Notes: generated by a model not told the origin, from the letters alone. DNA of 64,000 nt from W1P20-047 sp045118335 (GCA_045118335.1 JBGUXY010000049.1:1-64000); one strand, 5' to 3'. Shown: positions 27,188-36,503, numbered from the stretch's first letter. Made by a program: numbers and translations.

Positions 27188-27805
27188 ATGGTGGTGAAAC
27201 CGTTGAAAATCGGCGTGCTGATTAGCGGATCGGGTACGAACCTGCAGGCCATCATCGATGCCATAGACGATGGAACCTTAAACTGCGAAGTGGTGAAGGT
27301 CATTTCCTCGCGTCCCGATGCCTATGGCCTCAAACGTGCCGAGGCGGCGGGCATTCCCGCCATCGCGCTCAATCGCGATGTATACGCCGATCCCATAGCA
27401 GCCGATGAGCGCATCGTGGACGAGATGCGTGCTGTAGAGGCCGAATACCTGGTCATGGCTGGTTACATGCGAATGGTTCGCGACCCGCTTCTCGAGGCGT
27501 TTCCAAATCGGATTTTGAACCTGCATCCGGCGTTGTTGCCGTCGTTTAAGGGGGCCCATGCCATACAGGATGCCTTCGATGCTGGTGTGAAGGTGACGGG
27601 CGTGACCGTGCATTTCGCAAACGCGGAATACGACAAGGGCCCTATCGTGGCGCAACGGCCTGTCGAGGTGTTCGAGGATGACACGGTGGACACCCTTGAA
27701 GAGCGCATCCATGCCGTCGAGCACGAGATCTATCCTGACGTGTTGCGCAAGCTTGCTGCCGGACGCATCACGGTTGACGATGACGGCAAAGCCCATATCG
27801 TCTAG
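27188..27805 (+). CDS. purN: Phosphoribosylglycinamide formyltransferase
   Basis: A 205-residue, folate-dependent GAR transformylase, the third step of purine synthesis. Family motifs are IGVLISGSGTNLQAIIDA at the N-terminus, LVMAGYMRMV, the formyl-transfer region ILNLHPALLPSFKGAHA (Asn and His catalytic) and GVTVHFANAEYDKGPIVAQ with the catalytic Asp. The length is typical. The start at 27188 follows AAAGGA. The longer open frame beginning at 27053 lies inside the inverted repeat and is rejected. It is likely to be in the same unit as purM if transcription passes the hairpin. Confidence 0.95.
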   Translation: MVVKPLKIGVLISGSGTNLQAIIDAIDDGTLNCEVVKVISSRPDAYGLKRAEAAGIPAIALNRDVYADPIAADERIVDEMRAVEAEYLVMAGYMRMVRDPLLEAFPNRILNLHPALLPSFKGAHAIQDAFDAGVKVTGVTVHFANAEYDKGPIVAQRPVEVFEDDTVDTLEERIHAVEHEIYPDVLRKLAAGRITVDDDGKAHIV

Positions 27806-27865
27806 TGTCACGTCAAAATAGACCTGCATTTCAGCAGGCGAGGAGGTGGCTGCCGAAGCTCTTGT

Positions 27866-28423
27866 CTAGAAGATCCCACTTCCCGTGCCCGAGGAACTTC
27901 CCAGGCTTCCTCCTGTCATCGGCCATGTCAGGTCGGTGCCGGTTGCGAACCCGCCCATGCTCAGCACGATGAGGTTGATGACAAAACCCACGAGCATGCC
28001 AATGGCGGTGTATTTGATGATCTGATTACGGATTGCTTTGGGCTTGCGGAAGTTGATGAGGTAAAGGATCAGCATGCCGATGAGCCCGAGCAGCATTCCG
28101 CCCACAAACCAGATTGCTTTCGAAGAGCCGGAAATCTGCACGGTTTCCGGCTGCTGGTCTTGCGCTTCCCGCTGAACTGGCTGCTGCAGCATGCCTGCAG
28201 GATCAGGTGATTGCTGATGTGGCGCATCGTTTGACGTCTGGATTGACTGCTGGGGAGCGTTTTGCATCACCGGGTCGAGCTGTTGGCCTAGATCTTGCGC
28301 TGTTGCCTCTGGCTTCCGCTCGATAAACGGGTTGTTGCCGTTGGCATAGGGGTTTATCGGCGCATCTGGGGTCTGAGGCGCCTGTTGTGGCTGGCTGGGT
28401 TCTGTGCGATTGGGCTCTGTCAT
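27866..28423 (-). CDS. Small membrane protein with Pro/Gln-rich N-terminus
   Basis: A 185-residue protein. The first ~90 residues are hydrophilic and rich in Pro, Gln and Asn. Two hydrophobic helices follow (AIWFVGGMLLGLIGMLILYLI and a second beginning YTAIGMLVGFVINLIVLSM), and the protein ends in a Gly/Ser tail. The layout resembles small membrane proteins with a disordered cytoplasmic tail; I recognise no named family. The ATG at 28423 is chosen because the disordered region starts there. In-frame ATGs at 28456 and 28483 are also possible, and none has a strong ribosome binding site. Confidence 0.55.
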   Translation of the reverse strand: MTEPNRTEPSQPQQAPQTPDAPINPYANGNNPFIERKPEATAQDLGQQLDPVMQNAPQQSIQTSNDAPHQQSPDPAGMLQQPVQREAQDQQPETVQISGSSKAIWFVGGMLLGLIGMLILYLINFRKPKAIRNQIIKYTAIGMLVGFVINLIVLSMGGFATGTDLTWPMTGGSLGSSSGTGSGIF

Positions 28424-28700
28424 GAGGTTTCCGTTGCTCTCATCTGCATGCAGCATGTTGTCGTTGCGTGTCTGGCGGCACATGATGGTTCACGCCTCTG
28501 CGGTATTCGACTCATGTGCAGTCATCGTCTTTCATTGTATCAACCGTCACCTTAAAGCTAGCTGTTGCACAAAAGAATAACGGTTCTGCAGGGAAACGCC
28601 CTGTGATGCTAAGCGGGCGGCCCTTGCAGGCTCGATGCGATGCTTTTTACACGCAGGTGACATATCTGCACGTCCGCATGAAAACTTCATTGGAAATTTG

Positions 28701-28706
28701 TATAGT
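28701..28706 (+). promoter_or_regulatory. Candidate -10 box placing the transcript start at the J-domain ATG
   Basis: TATAGT ends eight bases before the ATG at 28714. No ribosome binding site fits in between. A transcript from this box would begin at or next to the start codon, giving a leaderless mRNA. The -35 is weak. Confidence 0.35.
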
Positions 28707-28713
28707 GCTCCTC

Positions 28714-29595
28714 ATGAAGAAATCTGAGGCGTTGAACATATTGGGCTTATCAGCTGGCTATACCGAAGAGCAGATCAAGCAGGCTCATCGGCAGAAGATT
28801 CGCGAGAACCATCCCGATCGGTTTTCCGACCCGGACAAGAAAGCTGCAGCCGAAGAGCAGACCAAGCTCATCAACGAGGCGCGCGACGTGCTTGTCAACC
28901 GCAAATGGGAACCAGAATACGGTGGTGGGCGAACGGCTGGCTACAACCCTTACGCCAGGCCTTATACCACGTACCGTCCCACGGGTTCGGGTGCAGGCGG
29001 CTCTGGATACAGGCGTCCTGGTGGAACAGGTGGCGCTGGCGGTTACGGGTGGCCAGGCGGTTCGGGCGACGACGACCCGTTCGGCAACTGGCCCTTCGAG
29101 ACGTTCGTGTGGACTTCGTGGGGTGACGGGGAAGGATCCGGCGGCTGGCAACCAGGCGGTAGAGGCACGGGCGAAAACCCGTTCGACCCGTTTTCATCCA
29201 TCTTCACGCAGGCGCCCGAAAAGACCGCCGACCAGGAAGCCAGGGAAGCCAAGCGCGAGCTGCAATTGGTCAGCGGCCTGTTCCTGGTGAAGATGGTGAT
29301 GCTTGCAGCGTGCACCCTCACGGGCACCTTGCTCTATGGTGCCATCGCCTATGTCGTGCTGAGCGTGATGTTCGGGCTGTATTACCATGCTCGGAGCTGT
29401 AGCAGCTTCCTTGCCATACCCGTCGTGTTGGTGGGAGGGTTTGCGTTCGCATCGGTGGGTCGCTTCTTGCTGGCTATACCTCCACTGTTGGTGGGGCTGA
29501 GCATAGCGTCGTTCATCTACGATGTCGACATGCTGCGCCGTGCGATATCGAAGAAGCGAACCACTCAGGAAAAAGCCAAGGTGGCGAAGGAGTAA
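28714..29595 (+). CDS. J-domain membrane protein
   Basis: A 293-residue protein with an N-terminal J domain (EALNILGL to about residue 65, with the HPD motif in ENHPDRF that stimulates DnaK-type ATPases). A Gly/Tyr/Pro-rich linker runs from about 70 to 160. The C-terminus has about four hydrophobic helices (about 190-280). It probably recruits Hsp70 to the membrane. I chose the ATG at 28714 because it directly precedes the J domain. The frame runs upstream to 28516 without homology. The absence of a ribosome binding site and the close TATAGT suggest leaderless translation. Confidence 0.8.
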   Translation: MKKSEALNILGLSAGYTEEQIKQAHRQKIRENHPDRFSDPDKKAAAEEQTKLINEARDVLVNRKWEPEYGGGRTAGYNPYARPYTTYRPTGSGAGGSGYRRPGGTGGAGGYGWPGGSGDDDPFGNWPFETFVWTSWGDGEGSGGWQPGGRGTGENPFDPFSSIFTQAPEKTADQEAREAKRELQLVSGLFLVKMVMLAACTLTGTLLYGAIAYVVLSVMFGLYYHARSCSSFLAIPVVLVGGFAFASVGRFLLAIPPLLVGLSIASFIYDVDMLRRAISKKRTTQEKAKVAKE

Positions 29596-29629
29596 TAAAG
29601 TCTTTTCTTTTGCCAGCTGGCTCGAGGGG

Positions 29630-30556
29630 CTAGACGGTTTCGAACTGCGGACCGGTCTGCTCTGTGGGTTTCGTGGACACGCGGGTCTTTACTCCCTGGG
29701 CCGTGACGCGCGAATTTGGCGGCACCGATTCGGTGACGAAGGTGGAACCGGCGATGACGGTATCGTGACCCACCACGGTCTCGCCTCCGAGCACGCTTGC
29801 GTTCGAGTATATGGTCACGTTGTCCTCGATGGTGGGATGGCGCTTGACGCCCTTGAGCCCCTGGCCCTTGCGCAGGGAAAGCGCGCCAAGCGTGACGCCC
29901 TGGTAGATCTTCACGTGGTCGCCGATGACGCAGGTCTCGCCGATGACGACGCCGGTTGCGTGGTCGATGAAGAAATACCGCCCGATATGCGCGCCGGCGT
30001 TGATGTCCACGCCCGTCTTCGTGTGGGCGTATTCGGTCATGATGCGCGGGATGAGCGGCACGTTGTGCTTGTAGAACTCATGTGCGATGCGGTACACGAA
30101 CACCGCAAAGAAACCCGGGTACGAATAGATGACCTCTTCCTTGCTTTGGGCGGCTGGGTCTCCGTCGAAGGCTGCTTCCACGTCATCGAAGAGGACCTTT
30201 TGAAGCTTTGGCAGGTGGTAGAAGAAATCGGAGCAGATTTCGCTCGCCTCCGCTTCGGCATCTTCGTATGTCAGAGTCGTGCCGTCGCGGAACAGCAGCG
30301 CCTCGAGCACCTCGCGGTGCAGGCGCTTTTCGATCTTCGTGAGCGTTTCGCCGATGAAGTACTTCGGACCTGCGCCGCAAGGAGCTTCGGGACCGAAATA
30401 ACGGGGGAACATGATGCGCTGGAGGTCTTTGAGCGCCTCTATCACTTCGCGTTTGTTGGGGAAACGGCGGTCGATATCGTCGAAGGCTAGGTAGTCGGCT
30501 TCTGCGTAGTTGCGCTCTATCTGCTCGACGATGTCGTCGATCCTGCTGTTGAACAT
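29630..30556 (-). CDS. cysE: Serine O-acetyltransferase
   Basis: A 308-residue SAT-type enzyme that acetylates serine with acetyl-CoA to O-acetylserine, the carbon skeleton for cysteine. The N-terminal ~150 residues are the helical domain. The C-terminal part is a left-handed beta-helix of hexapeptide repeats. DINAGAHIGRYFFIDHATGVVIGE includes the active-site Asp and His, and GVTLGALS and GVKRHPTIEDNV follow. The length is slightly greater than in E. coli CysE and fits the EpsC/SAT subtype. The start at 30556 follows GAGAAACGAG, a weak site; the frame is open to 30631. No cysK is adjacent. Confidence 0.9.
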   Translation of the reverse strand: MFNSRIDDIVEQIERNYAEADYLAFDDIDRRFPNKREVIEALKDLQRIMFPRYFGPEAPCGAGPKYFIGETLTKIEKRLHREVLEALLFRDGTTLTYEDAEAEASEICSDFFYHLPKLQKVLFDDVEAAFDGDPAAQSKEEVIYSYPGFFAVFVYRIAHEFYKHNVPLIPRIMTEYAHTKTGVDINAGAHIGRYFFIDHATGVVIGETCVIGDHVKIYQGVTLGALSLRKGQGLKGVKRHPTIEDNVTIYSNASVLGGETVVGHDTVIAGSTFVTESVPPNSRVTAQGVKTRVSTKPTEQTGPQFETV

Positions 30557-30759
30557 ACTGTCTCGTTTCTCTTGCGGGGTGAATACCGCCGTCTGCTTGG
30601 TTGCCCATAGTGTAGCGCATCTGAATGTCATCAGATGTGATAATCACCTACCAAAATGATAGGAAATTAATGCCCAATTGAAAAGGAAGAGGCAAAGCTA
30701 AAACGCGCAGGGCTCCTTCGACGCTTGCGGCTTGGATTCCAGTTGACCTTGGGCGCGTT

Positions 30760-31644
30760 CTACCAACTCAACAGTTCGTAACCGTCTTCGGTGACCAGCA
30801 CTTGGACCTCCCATTGGGCGGAAGGTTGGCGGTCGGCGGTAAGCACGGTCCAGCCGTTGGGATGGTCCATGTCGATTTCCTGTGCGCCCATGTTGATCAT
30901 CGGCTCGATGGTGAACACCAAACCCGGCGCGAGCACCATGCCGGTGTTGGGCTCGCTCACGTGGCTTACGAACGGGTCTTCGTGGAACTCGAAGCCCACG
31001 CCGTGCCCGCCGAACTCACGCACCACGCTATAACCGTTGGCTTCGGCATGCGCTTTCACGGCTGCACCGACGTTGCCGAGCAGCTCCCAGGGCCTTACCT
31101 GCTCAAGGCCTTTCAGCATTGCTTCGCGCGTAACCTCTACCAGGCGCTTCTTTTCCGGCGACACCTCGCCGATGCAGAACATGCGGCTGGAATCGGAGAA
31201 ATACCCATCGAGGATGGTGGAGCAGTCGACGTTGACGATGTCGCCTTCTTGAAGTACATCTTCGGTGCTGGGGATGCCGTGGCACACCACCTCGTTTATA
31301 GACGTGCACACGCTTTTCGGGTATCCCTCGTAGTTCAGGTCGGCAGGGATGCCGCCGTGTTCGGTCGTGTACTCAAAGACCCACTGGTCGATCTGCTCGG
31401 TGGTAACGCCGGGGCCGATGTGCTCGGCCACGTAGTCCAAAACGCCACGGTTAATCGTTGCGCTCTTCTTGATTGCCTCGATGTCGGCTGGGCCTTTGAG
31501 CATGTCGTGCCAGGGCAGTTCGTATCCCTGCTCGTACATTTCTTCCATCTTCTGATCGAAGGCGTGATGGCACTTCTTGTATTTCCTGCCGCTGCCGCAC
31601 CAGCAGGCATCGTTGCGGCCGAGCTTGGGCATGTCTTCGTACAT
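30760..31644 (-). CDS. map: Methionine aminopeptidase with SEC-C zinc motif
   Basis: A 294-residue type I methionine aminopeptidase, which removes the initiator Met from nascent proteins. The N-terminus carries a SEC-C motif (GRNDACWCGSGRKYKKCH), a short zinc-binding segment seen in a subset of MAPs and probably involved in ribosome association. The metal ligands of the pita-bread domain are visible: Asp in IVNVDCS, Asp in GYFSDSS, His in GHGVGFEFHEDP, Glu in FTIEPM and Glu in AQWEVQV. The ATG at 31644 has GAGG nearby. It is apparently a single gene. Confidence 0.93.
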   Translation of the reverse strand: MYEDMPKLGRNDACWCGSGRKYKKCHHAFDQKMEEMYEQGYELPWHDMLKGPADIEAIKKSATINRGVLDYVAEHIGPGVTTEQIDQWVFEYTTEHGGIPADLNYEGYPKSVCTSINEVVCHGIPSTEDVLQEGDIVNVDCSTILDGYFSDSSRMFCIGEVSPEKKRLVEVTREAMLKGLEQVRPWELLGNVGAAVKAHAEANGYSVVREFGGHGVGFEFHEDPFVSHVSEPNTGMVLAPGLVFTIEPMINMGAQEIDMDHPNGWTVLTADRQPSAQWEVQVLVTEDGYELLSW

Positions 31645-31798
31645 GGCGTCCTCGAATCTCTGGCTTCGTGCGTGGCAAGCATGCCGAACATGATAGTCCG
31701 ACGCACTTCTGTTCCGCTCACGAATTATGATTCATCTGGTGACCTCAGTCAAACATAAAGTGAGGCAGGCCTAACCAACGATGGCGTCTTTTGCGCGA

Positions 31799-34700
31799 TC
31801 AGCATGCCCCGCTGTCGAAGGCGAGCAGCGAACAGAAGCGTTCGCTGGTGGCGACGAGCTTTGCAGGGGATCCATCGAGCTCGATGCGGCCATCTTCCAC
31901 GAACACCACGCGGTCGAAGCGGGCGATGTCTTGCAGGTGATGCGTGATCAAGACAAGCGTCTTGTCGGCACACGCGCACAGCAGCGTGTCCAACAGCTCG
32001 TGCTCTATGGCGGGGTCAAGCCCCACCATGGGCTCGTCGAGCAGCACGATGGGTACGTGCGCAAGCAGCACGCGGGCAAATGCCAAGCGGTGCCGCTCGC
32101 CACCTGAAAACTGGCTGCCTGCTTCGTCGAGCACCGTGTCGAGGCCTTGGGGAAGCCGGCGTGCCACGTCGTCCATGTGCACCTGGCGCAAGGCCTCCCA
32201 AAGCTCTTCATCGTCGACGTCGGGGCGGGCGAGCGCCAGGTTTTCGCGCAGCGTTCGGTTGAACAGATATGTCTGCTGCTGCACGATTCCCACGCGTTCG
32301 TGCATGGTGTCGGCCATGTTGGCTACGCTTTCGCCATCGATGCACACGCTTCCCGCCGCAACCTTCAGGTCGCCGCGCAGCACCTGGGCAAGCGTGCTTT
32401 TCCCGGCACCGCTTCGTCCCAAGATGGCAACTTTTTGACCTGCGGGAATGTGAATCGTGACATCGTCAATGGCGTTACGGGCCGATTCTGCATAGGCGAA
32501 GGTGACGTTTTCGAGGTCGATGCGAAGCGCCTTGTGCCCAGCGGGGCCGTGCGGGATGTCCCCTTCAGCTAGGTTTTCGTGGTCATCGTCGCCTTTTGTG
32601 GGCAGGGCACCGAGCCTGTCGATGGATTCGGAGTGCGTTTCGGCTTGGGCCACAGCATTTGACACGGGCCCGAACGCTTCAATGAGAGGGAAGAAACCCA
32701 GAGCAAATGCGGCAATCCAATTCGATGAGCCGCCCACATGACCCGATGCGAAGCTTGCGCCGGCCCACAGCGTCACTGCCACGACGCAGGCTCCGAATAC
32801 GGCTGCCAGCACGAGGTCGTTGGCGTGGTCATAGCGGTCGAGACGTCGTTGCAGCTCATGTTCTTCCTGCTGTCCGGTTTCGCAACGGCGCAAGTATTCG
32901 TCGCTGCGACCCGAGAAGACCCAGTCAGCTGCACCCAAGACGTTATCGGTGAGTTGCCTGTAAAGCTCACCGCGGCGCCATTTCAGCTCGTGGACCGCTT
33001 CGCGGTTCACCCTGTTCGCAATTGCTGGCATTGCCACCACGCACAGACCTGTTGCTACGAATATGAAAAGCCCGAATCTCGGGTCGAATATGCCGAAGAT
33101 CCCAGAAACTGCCAGGTAGAGCATGCCTGCTATCGTCACGGGGAACAGCGTGCGTAAAAACAGGTTCTGCAGATGTCCGATGTCATCGACCACCAAGCTC
33201 AGGAATTCCCCCATTTGGTGGTCTTTGCGCACGTGCATGGCCTGTGCCTCCAGGATGCCATAGAGGCGCACGCGCAGGCTCGACGTCATGCGGAAGACCC
33301 AATCGTGGGATACGAGACGCTCGATGTAGCGTGCGATGGGCTTGCCCAAGCCGAAGATCTGCACGAGGCCGATGGCATACATCGCAGCTGCCAGCGTGGG
33401 CAATGCCGGGTCGGCTGTCCAGCTGATAAGGAAGCCGGCCGTGAACATGAGCAGGGCCGAACAGGCGAACGTCGCCAATCCCAATACGAGCGCATAGGCA
33501 AGCTGCTTGCGATAGCGGCCGATATAGGGGCGCACCCAGCGCTTTAAGCTCGTCTTGCGATCGGCTCGGGTGGTTTCGGGCTTCGGGCATGGTTGCCGTT
33601 TCGCAGGCGAAGAGGTCGCATCTGCGGCAATCCCGTTTTTTGCAGCTTCGCGAGCATGTTGCTGGAAGGAATCGAAGCCAGTGTCGTTGCGAGATAGGAC
33701 AGGCTTTGACGTCATGTTGGCAGCTGTGCTTTCGGCGCCATCAGGCATTTCCGCTTTCTCGGGGGCTTTTCCAAACGGTTGCGCCATGCTTGCCTCGAAG
33801 CCCGTGTTCATGCGGTGGGCAAGGTCTGCGAGCTTCCCCTCGTCTGCGAGCAGTTCGTCGGGCCGGCCCTGCTCCACGATCCGCCCTTGTTCCATGACCA
33901 GGACATGATCCATGTCGTGCAGCCAGTGCAGGCGGTGCGTGGCGAAAAGCACCAGGTGGTCTTCCATGAGCGGCAGCATGCGGCGCTTCAGCTCGAGTTC
34001 GGTTTCGATGTCTAGATGTGCTGTGGGCTCGTCGAAGACGAGTATCTTGCGCGTGTGGTCTAGCAGCACGCGGGCGAGCGCGATGCGCTGCGCCTGCCCG
34101 CCGGAAAGCCCACGGCCGCCTTCCCCAATCACGGTATCCAGGCCACGGGGCAGCTCGTCTACCAACGCTTGAAGACCGACAACATCCACGGCGTTGGCGA
34201 TTTCCTCGTCGGTGGCATCGGGCGTGTAAAACGCGATGTTGGCGCGCAGGGTGTCGTGGAAGATGTAGGGGTCTTGCGGGATGAACAGCACCTGATGTTG
34301 CCAGCCGTCGAATCCAAGATGGGAGACGGGTTCGCCGTTGACGCAGATGCTTCCGCTGCGAGGTTTCCAAAAACCGCCGAGAAGGTTTGCGAGCGTCGAT
34401 TTCCCCGCGCCGCTTGCACCCACGATGCCGATTTTGGCAAACCCCTGCACCTGAAGCGATATGTCTTCGAGTGCTTGCCGTTCGGGTTCGTATCCGAAGC
34501 TCACGTCGCACAGCTCGAGTGTCGAGTCCGGATTCCATGGCGATATTGCAGAATCGCTTGCAACGTCTAGGGGTTGTGCGGCGCACGATCGCATGCTCGC
34601 CTGACTGCGAGTTGGGGAGTCCTGGTCGACGGCGTTCGTGAGATTGATCGTGGTTCGCGTGTCACGGGACGTCATCGCATCATCATCTGCGTTGCGTGCT

Positions 34701-35638
34701 CCACCGATCATGCGCATGATATCGGCGAGGGCGTTTTTGCCGTCGAGCGATGCGTGGAAATCGCTTGCGAAGCTGCGGATGGGCTTGAAGTAATCGGGCG
34801 CCATCACCAGGATGGGAAGCGCAGTTGCCAACGCTATCGAGTGGTCGGCAAGGCGCAAGCCGAGCATGATGGCAACTGCTCCAATTCCGAAGACCGTGCA
34901 GACGTCGAGCACGGCACCCGAAAGCGTTGCCACCTTCAGCGTATCGACGGTAGCGCGGCGAAAACGTTCGCTCACCTGCCAAATACGGCCTCGTTCGCGC
35001 TTTGATGCGCCGAACGCCGCGAGCGTGTCTATACCGCGCAACGTGTCGATGAAGTGGTTGGAAAGCTGCTGGTAGGTGCCATATTGTGCCTGGGCTTTGG
35101 CTTTGGCGGTGCGGCCGAGCAAGATCATGAAGAAGATGATGACGGGGAACATGACCAGCAAGATTACGCCCGACACCCAGTCGAGCGTGAACGCGGCAAC
35201 AAGGATGACGAGCGGCATGGCCGCCATTTCCACCATCTTCGGCAATACGAGCTTGAGGTAGGTTTCCACCTGGTCGCTGCCTTCCAGCATGGATGCAGTC
35301 ACCGCGGCGGTTCCATTTTCGCGCACCACGCGCGTCCGCGATAAGAAGATGCTCTGTAGCAGGTGCCGACGCAGTTCGGCTGCGCGTTTTTGAGCGAACG
35401 AATCAAGAAGATGCTGTTGGGCGAACAGCACGAGCTGCCTGCCAAGGTAGCAGGAGAAGAACACGCCAAGCAGCCCGGCCTGCGCAAAAGCAGCTTCGCC
35501 GTTCCACATGTTCACGATGGCAGCAGATAGCGAGCATGCCTGCCCCAACACGAAAGCGGCTTGCAGGAGGGCGGATACCAGCAAAGCGGCAAGCATCTTA
35601 TGCACGCCAGGCAACTCGAACAACGACTTGTCTATCAT
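31799..35638 (-). CDS. cydDC: Fused CydD-CydC-type thiol-reductant ABC exporter
   Basis: A 1279-residue protein uniting two complete half-transporters. The first half (residues 1-590) has six membrane helices and an ABC domain with GASGAGKST (about 411), LSGGQAQR and LVFDEPTAHLD. The second half (about 690-1279) repeats this with GRSGAGKST (about 1076), FSGGERHR and VLLDEPMVGLD. Between them is a ~100-residue polar linker. The order and the membrane-domain sequences fit CydD followed by CydC, which export cysteine/glutathione to the envelope and are needed to assemble cytochrome bd oxidase. No cydAB is in the window, so other exported thiols remain possible. The start is the ATG at 35638, with CTGGAG seven bases upstream; the frame is open much further but without homology. 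Confidence 0.85.
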   Translation of the reverse strand: MIDKSLFELPGVHKMLAALLVSALLQAAFVLGQACSLSAAIVNMWNGEAAFAQAGLLGVFFSCYLGRQLVLFAQQHLLDSFAQKRAAELRRHLLQSIFLSRTRVVRENGTAAVTASMLEGSDQVETYLKLVLPKMVEMAAMPLVILVAAFTLDWVSGVILLVMFPVIIFFMILLGRTAKAKAQAQYGTYQQLSNHFIDTLRGIDTLAAFGASKRERGRIWQVSERFRRATVDTLKVATLSGAVLDVCTVFGIGAVAIMLGLRLADHSIALATALPILVMAPDYFKPIRSFASDFHASLDGKNALADIMRMIGGARNADDDAMTSRDTRTTINLTNAVDQDSPTRSQASMRSCAAQPLDVASDSAISPWNPDSTLELCDVSFGYEPERQALEDISLQVQGFAKIGIVGASGAGKSTLANLLGGFWKPRSGSICVNGEPVSHLGFDGWQHQVLFIPQDPYIFHDTLRANIAFYTPDATDEEIANAVDVVGLQALVDELPRGLDTVIGEGGRGLSGGQAQRIALARVLLDHTRKILVFDEPTAHLDIETELELKRRMLPLMEDHLVLFATHRLHWLHDMDHVLVMEQGRIVEQGRPDELLADEGKLADLAHRMNTGFEASMAQPFGKAPEKAEMPDGAESTAANMTSKPVLSRNDTGFDSFQQHAREAAKNGIAADATSSPAKRQPCPKPETTRADRKTSLKRWVRPYIGRYRKQLAYALVLGLATFACSALLMFTAGFLISWTADPALPTLAAAMYAIGLVQIFGLGKPIARYIERLVSHDWVFRMTSSLRVRLYGILEAQAMHVRKDHQMGEFLSLVVDDIGHLQNLFLRTLFPVTIAGMLYLAVSGIFGIFDPRFGLFIFVATGLCVVAMPAIANRVNREAVHELKWRRGELYRQLTDNVLGAADWVFSGRSDEYLRRCETGQQEEHELQRRLDRYDHANDLVLAAVFGACVVAVTLWAGASFASGHVGGSSNWIAAFALGFFPLIEAFGPVSNAVAQAETHSESIDRLGALPTKGDDDHENLAEGDIPHGPAGHKALRIDLENVTFAYAESARNAIDDVTIHIPAGQKVAILGRSGAGKSTLAQVLRGDLKVAAGSVCIDGESVANMADTMHERVGIVQQQTYLFNRTLRENLALARPDVDDEELWEALRQVHMDDVARRLPQGLDTVLDEAGSQFSGGERHRLAFARVLLAHVPIVLLDEPMVGLDPAIEHELLDTLLCACADKTLVLITHHLQDIARFDRVVFVEDGRIELDGSPAKLVATSERFCSLLAFDSGAC

Positions 35639-35787
35639 CTGCATCTCCAGACTCATGCCCGAAGGCGTTCTGCGTTCGTTGTCCCTGCGTGTTTCCCCTG
35701 AGTTTGCGTCATTATACCGCATGCCAGTCTTTTCGAAAGGAGTAGCTCCAAGTATTGGCGATGCCGACCGCCGTCTTCCAATCGTTG

Positions 35788-35815
35788 TTGACAGGGAACG
35801 GAGAATGGCTATACT
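35788..35815 (+). promoter_or_regulatory. Promoter of the arsR-HMA-zntA operon
   Basis: A consensus TTGACA (35788-35793) and TATACT (35810-35815) are separated by 16 bases. This is the clearest sigma-70-type promoter in the window. Confidence 0.85.
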
Positions 35816-35825
35816 GCTCTTAACG

Positions 35826-35843
35826 TATGCACATCTGTTCATA
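35826..35843. promoter_or_regulatory. ArsR/SmtB-type operator
   Basis: The imperfect palindrome TATGCACA-TC-TGTTCATA (8-2-8, one mismatched pair) begins ten bases after the -10, over the expected transcript start. It closely matches the TGAACA-NN-TGTTCA form of operators bound by zinc-sensing ArsR/SmtB repressors. An overlapping perfect palindrome TTCATATGAA lies at 35838-35847. Confidence 0.75.
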
Positions 35844-35869
35844 TGAATGGTATTAACGAAAGGAAAACA

Positions 35870-36211
35870 ATGGCAGACGAGCACGAGCGTGACGAAGCGG
35901 AAGGGACGACCGACGCATTCGTGGACATGCCCGACGAGGAAATGCTCTACGACCTGGCCGACTTGTTCAAGGTGTTTTCGGATACCACCCGCATCAAGAT
36001 TCTCTATGCCCTGATGGGAGGGGAGCTGTGCGTGGCCGATATCGCCGAATCCGTGGGGGCTTCGCAAAGTGCTGTGTCCCACCAGCTGCGTATCTTGAAA
36101 CAAGCACGGCTGGTAAAGTTCCAGCGCGACGGCAAGAGCATCATCTATGCGCTTTCCGACGATCATGTTTATACCATGCTCGCCCAGGGTATGACCCATA
36201 TTTGCGAATAA
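35870..36211 (+). CDS. ArsR/SmtB family metal-responsive repressor
   Basis: A 113-residue winged-helix repressor. The recognition region is AESVGASQSAVSHQLRILKQA, preceded by LFKVFSDTTRIKIL. The alpha-3 motif reads ELCVADIA, with only one of the two Cys used by arsenic/cadmium sensors. The C-terminal alpha-5 helix shows DDHVYTMLAQGMTHICE, whose Asp, His, His, Glu spacing matches the zinc/cobalt site of SmtB and CzrA. Together with the CPC-type ATPase downstream this indicates a Zn(II) (possibly Co/Cd) sensor. AAAGGAAAA precedes the start at 35870. A promoter and operator lie immediately upstream, so autorepression is likely. Confidence 0.92.
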   Translation: MADEHERDEAEGTTDAFVDMPDEEMLYDLADLFKVFSDTTRIKILYALMGGELCVADIAESVGASQSAVSHQLRILKQARLVKFQRDGKSIIYALSDDHVYTMLAQGMTHICE

Positions 36212-36281
36212 CAGCATCGGCGCGCGGCAACAACGTCTGAGCGCAAGAAGCACATCGGGAAGAATAGGAAGAAGAACAGCG

Positions 36282-36503
36282 ATGAAACGGGCAATGAAAC
36301 TTGAAGGCGAACTCTGCGGCAACTGCGCCAACAAGATACAGGCAAAGATCAGCAAGATCGACGGCGTCAACGACGCCAAGGTGAACTTCATGACGATGCG
36401 CTTCACCCTCGATGCCGATGAAGCATGCTGGGACGAAATCGTAGCCAAGAGCGTGAAGGTATTCGACGCCATCGAACCTTCCTGCAAAGTTGTCGTCCGC
36501 TGA
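36282..36503 (+). CDS. HMA-domain metallochaperone-like protein
   Basis: A 73-residue protein consisting of one heavy-metal-associated domain. The metal-binding motif is GELCGNCANK, with a CxxC pair at about residues 12-15. The beta-alpha-beta pattern that follows (IQAKISKIDGVNDAKVNFMTMRFTL) is complete. It lies between the repressor and the ATPase and probably replaces the N-terminal HMA domain that many ZntA proteins carry, delivering metal to the pump. The start at 36282 has AGGAAGAAG upstream; ATG at 36294 is an alternative. Confidence 0.85.
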   Translation: MKRAMKLEGELCGNCANKIQAKISKIDGVNDAKVNFMTMRFTLDADEACWDEIVAKSVKVFDAIEPSCKVVVR

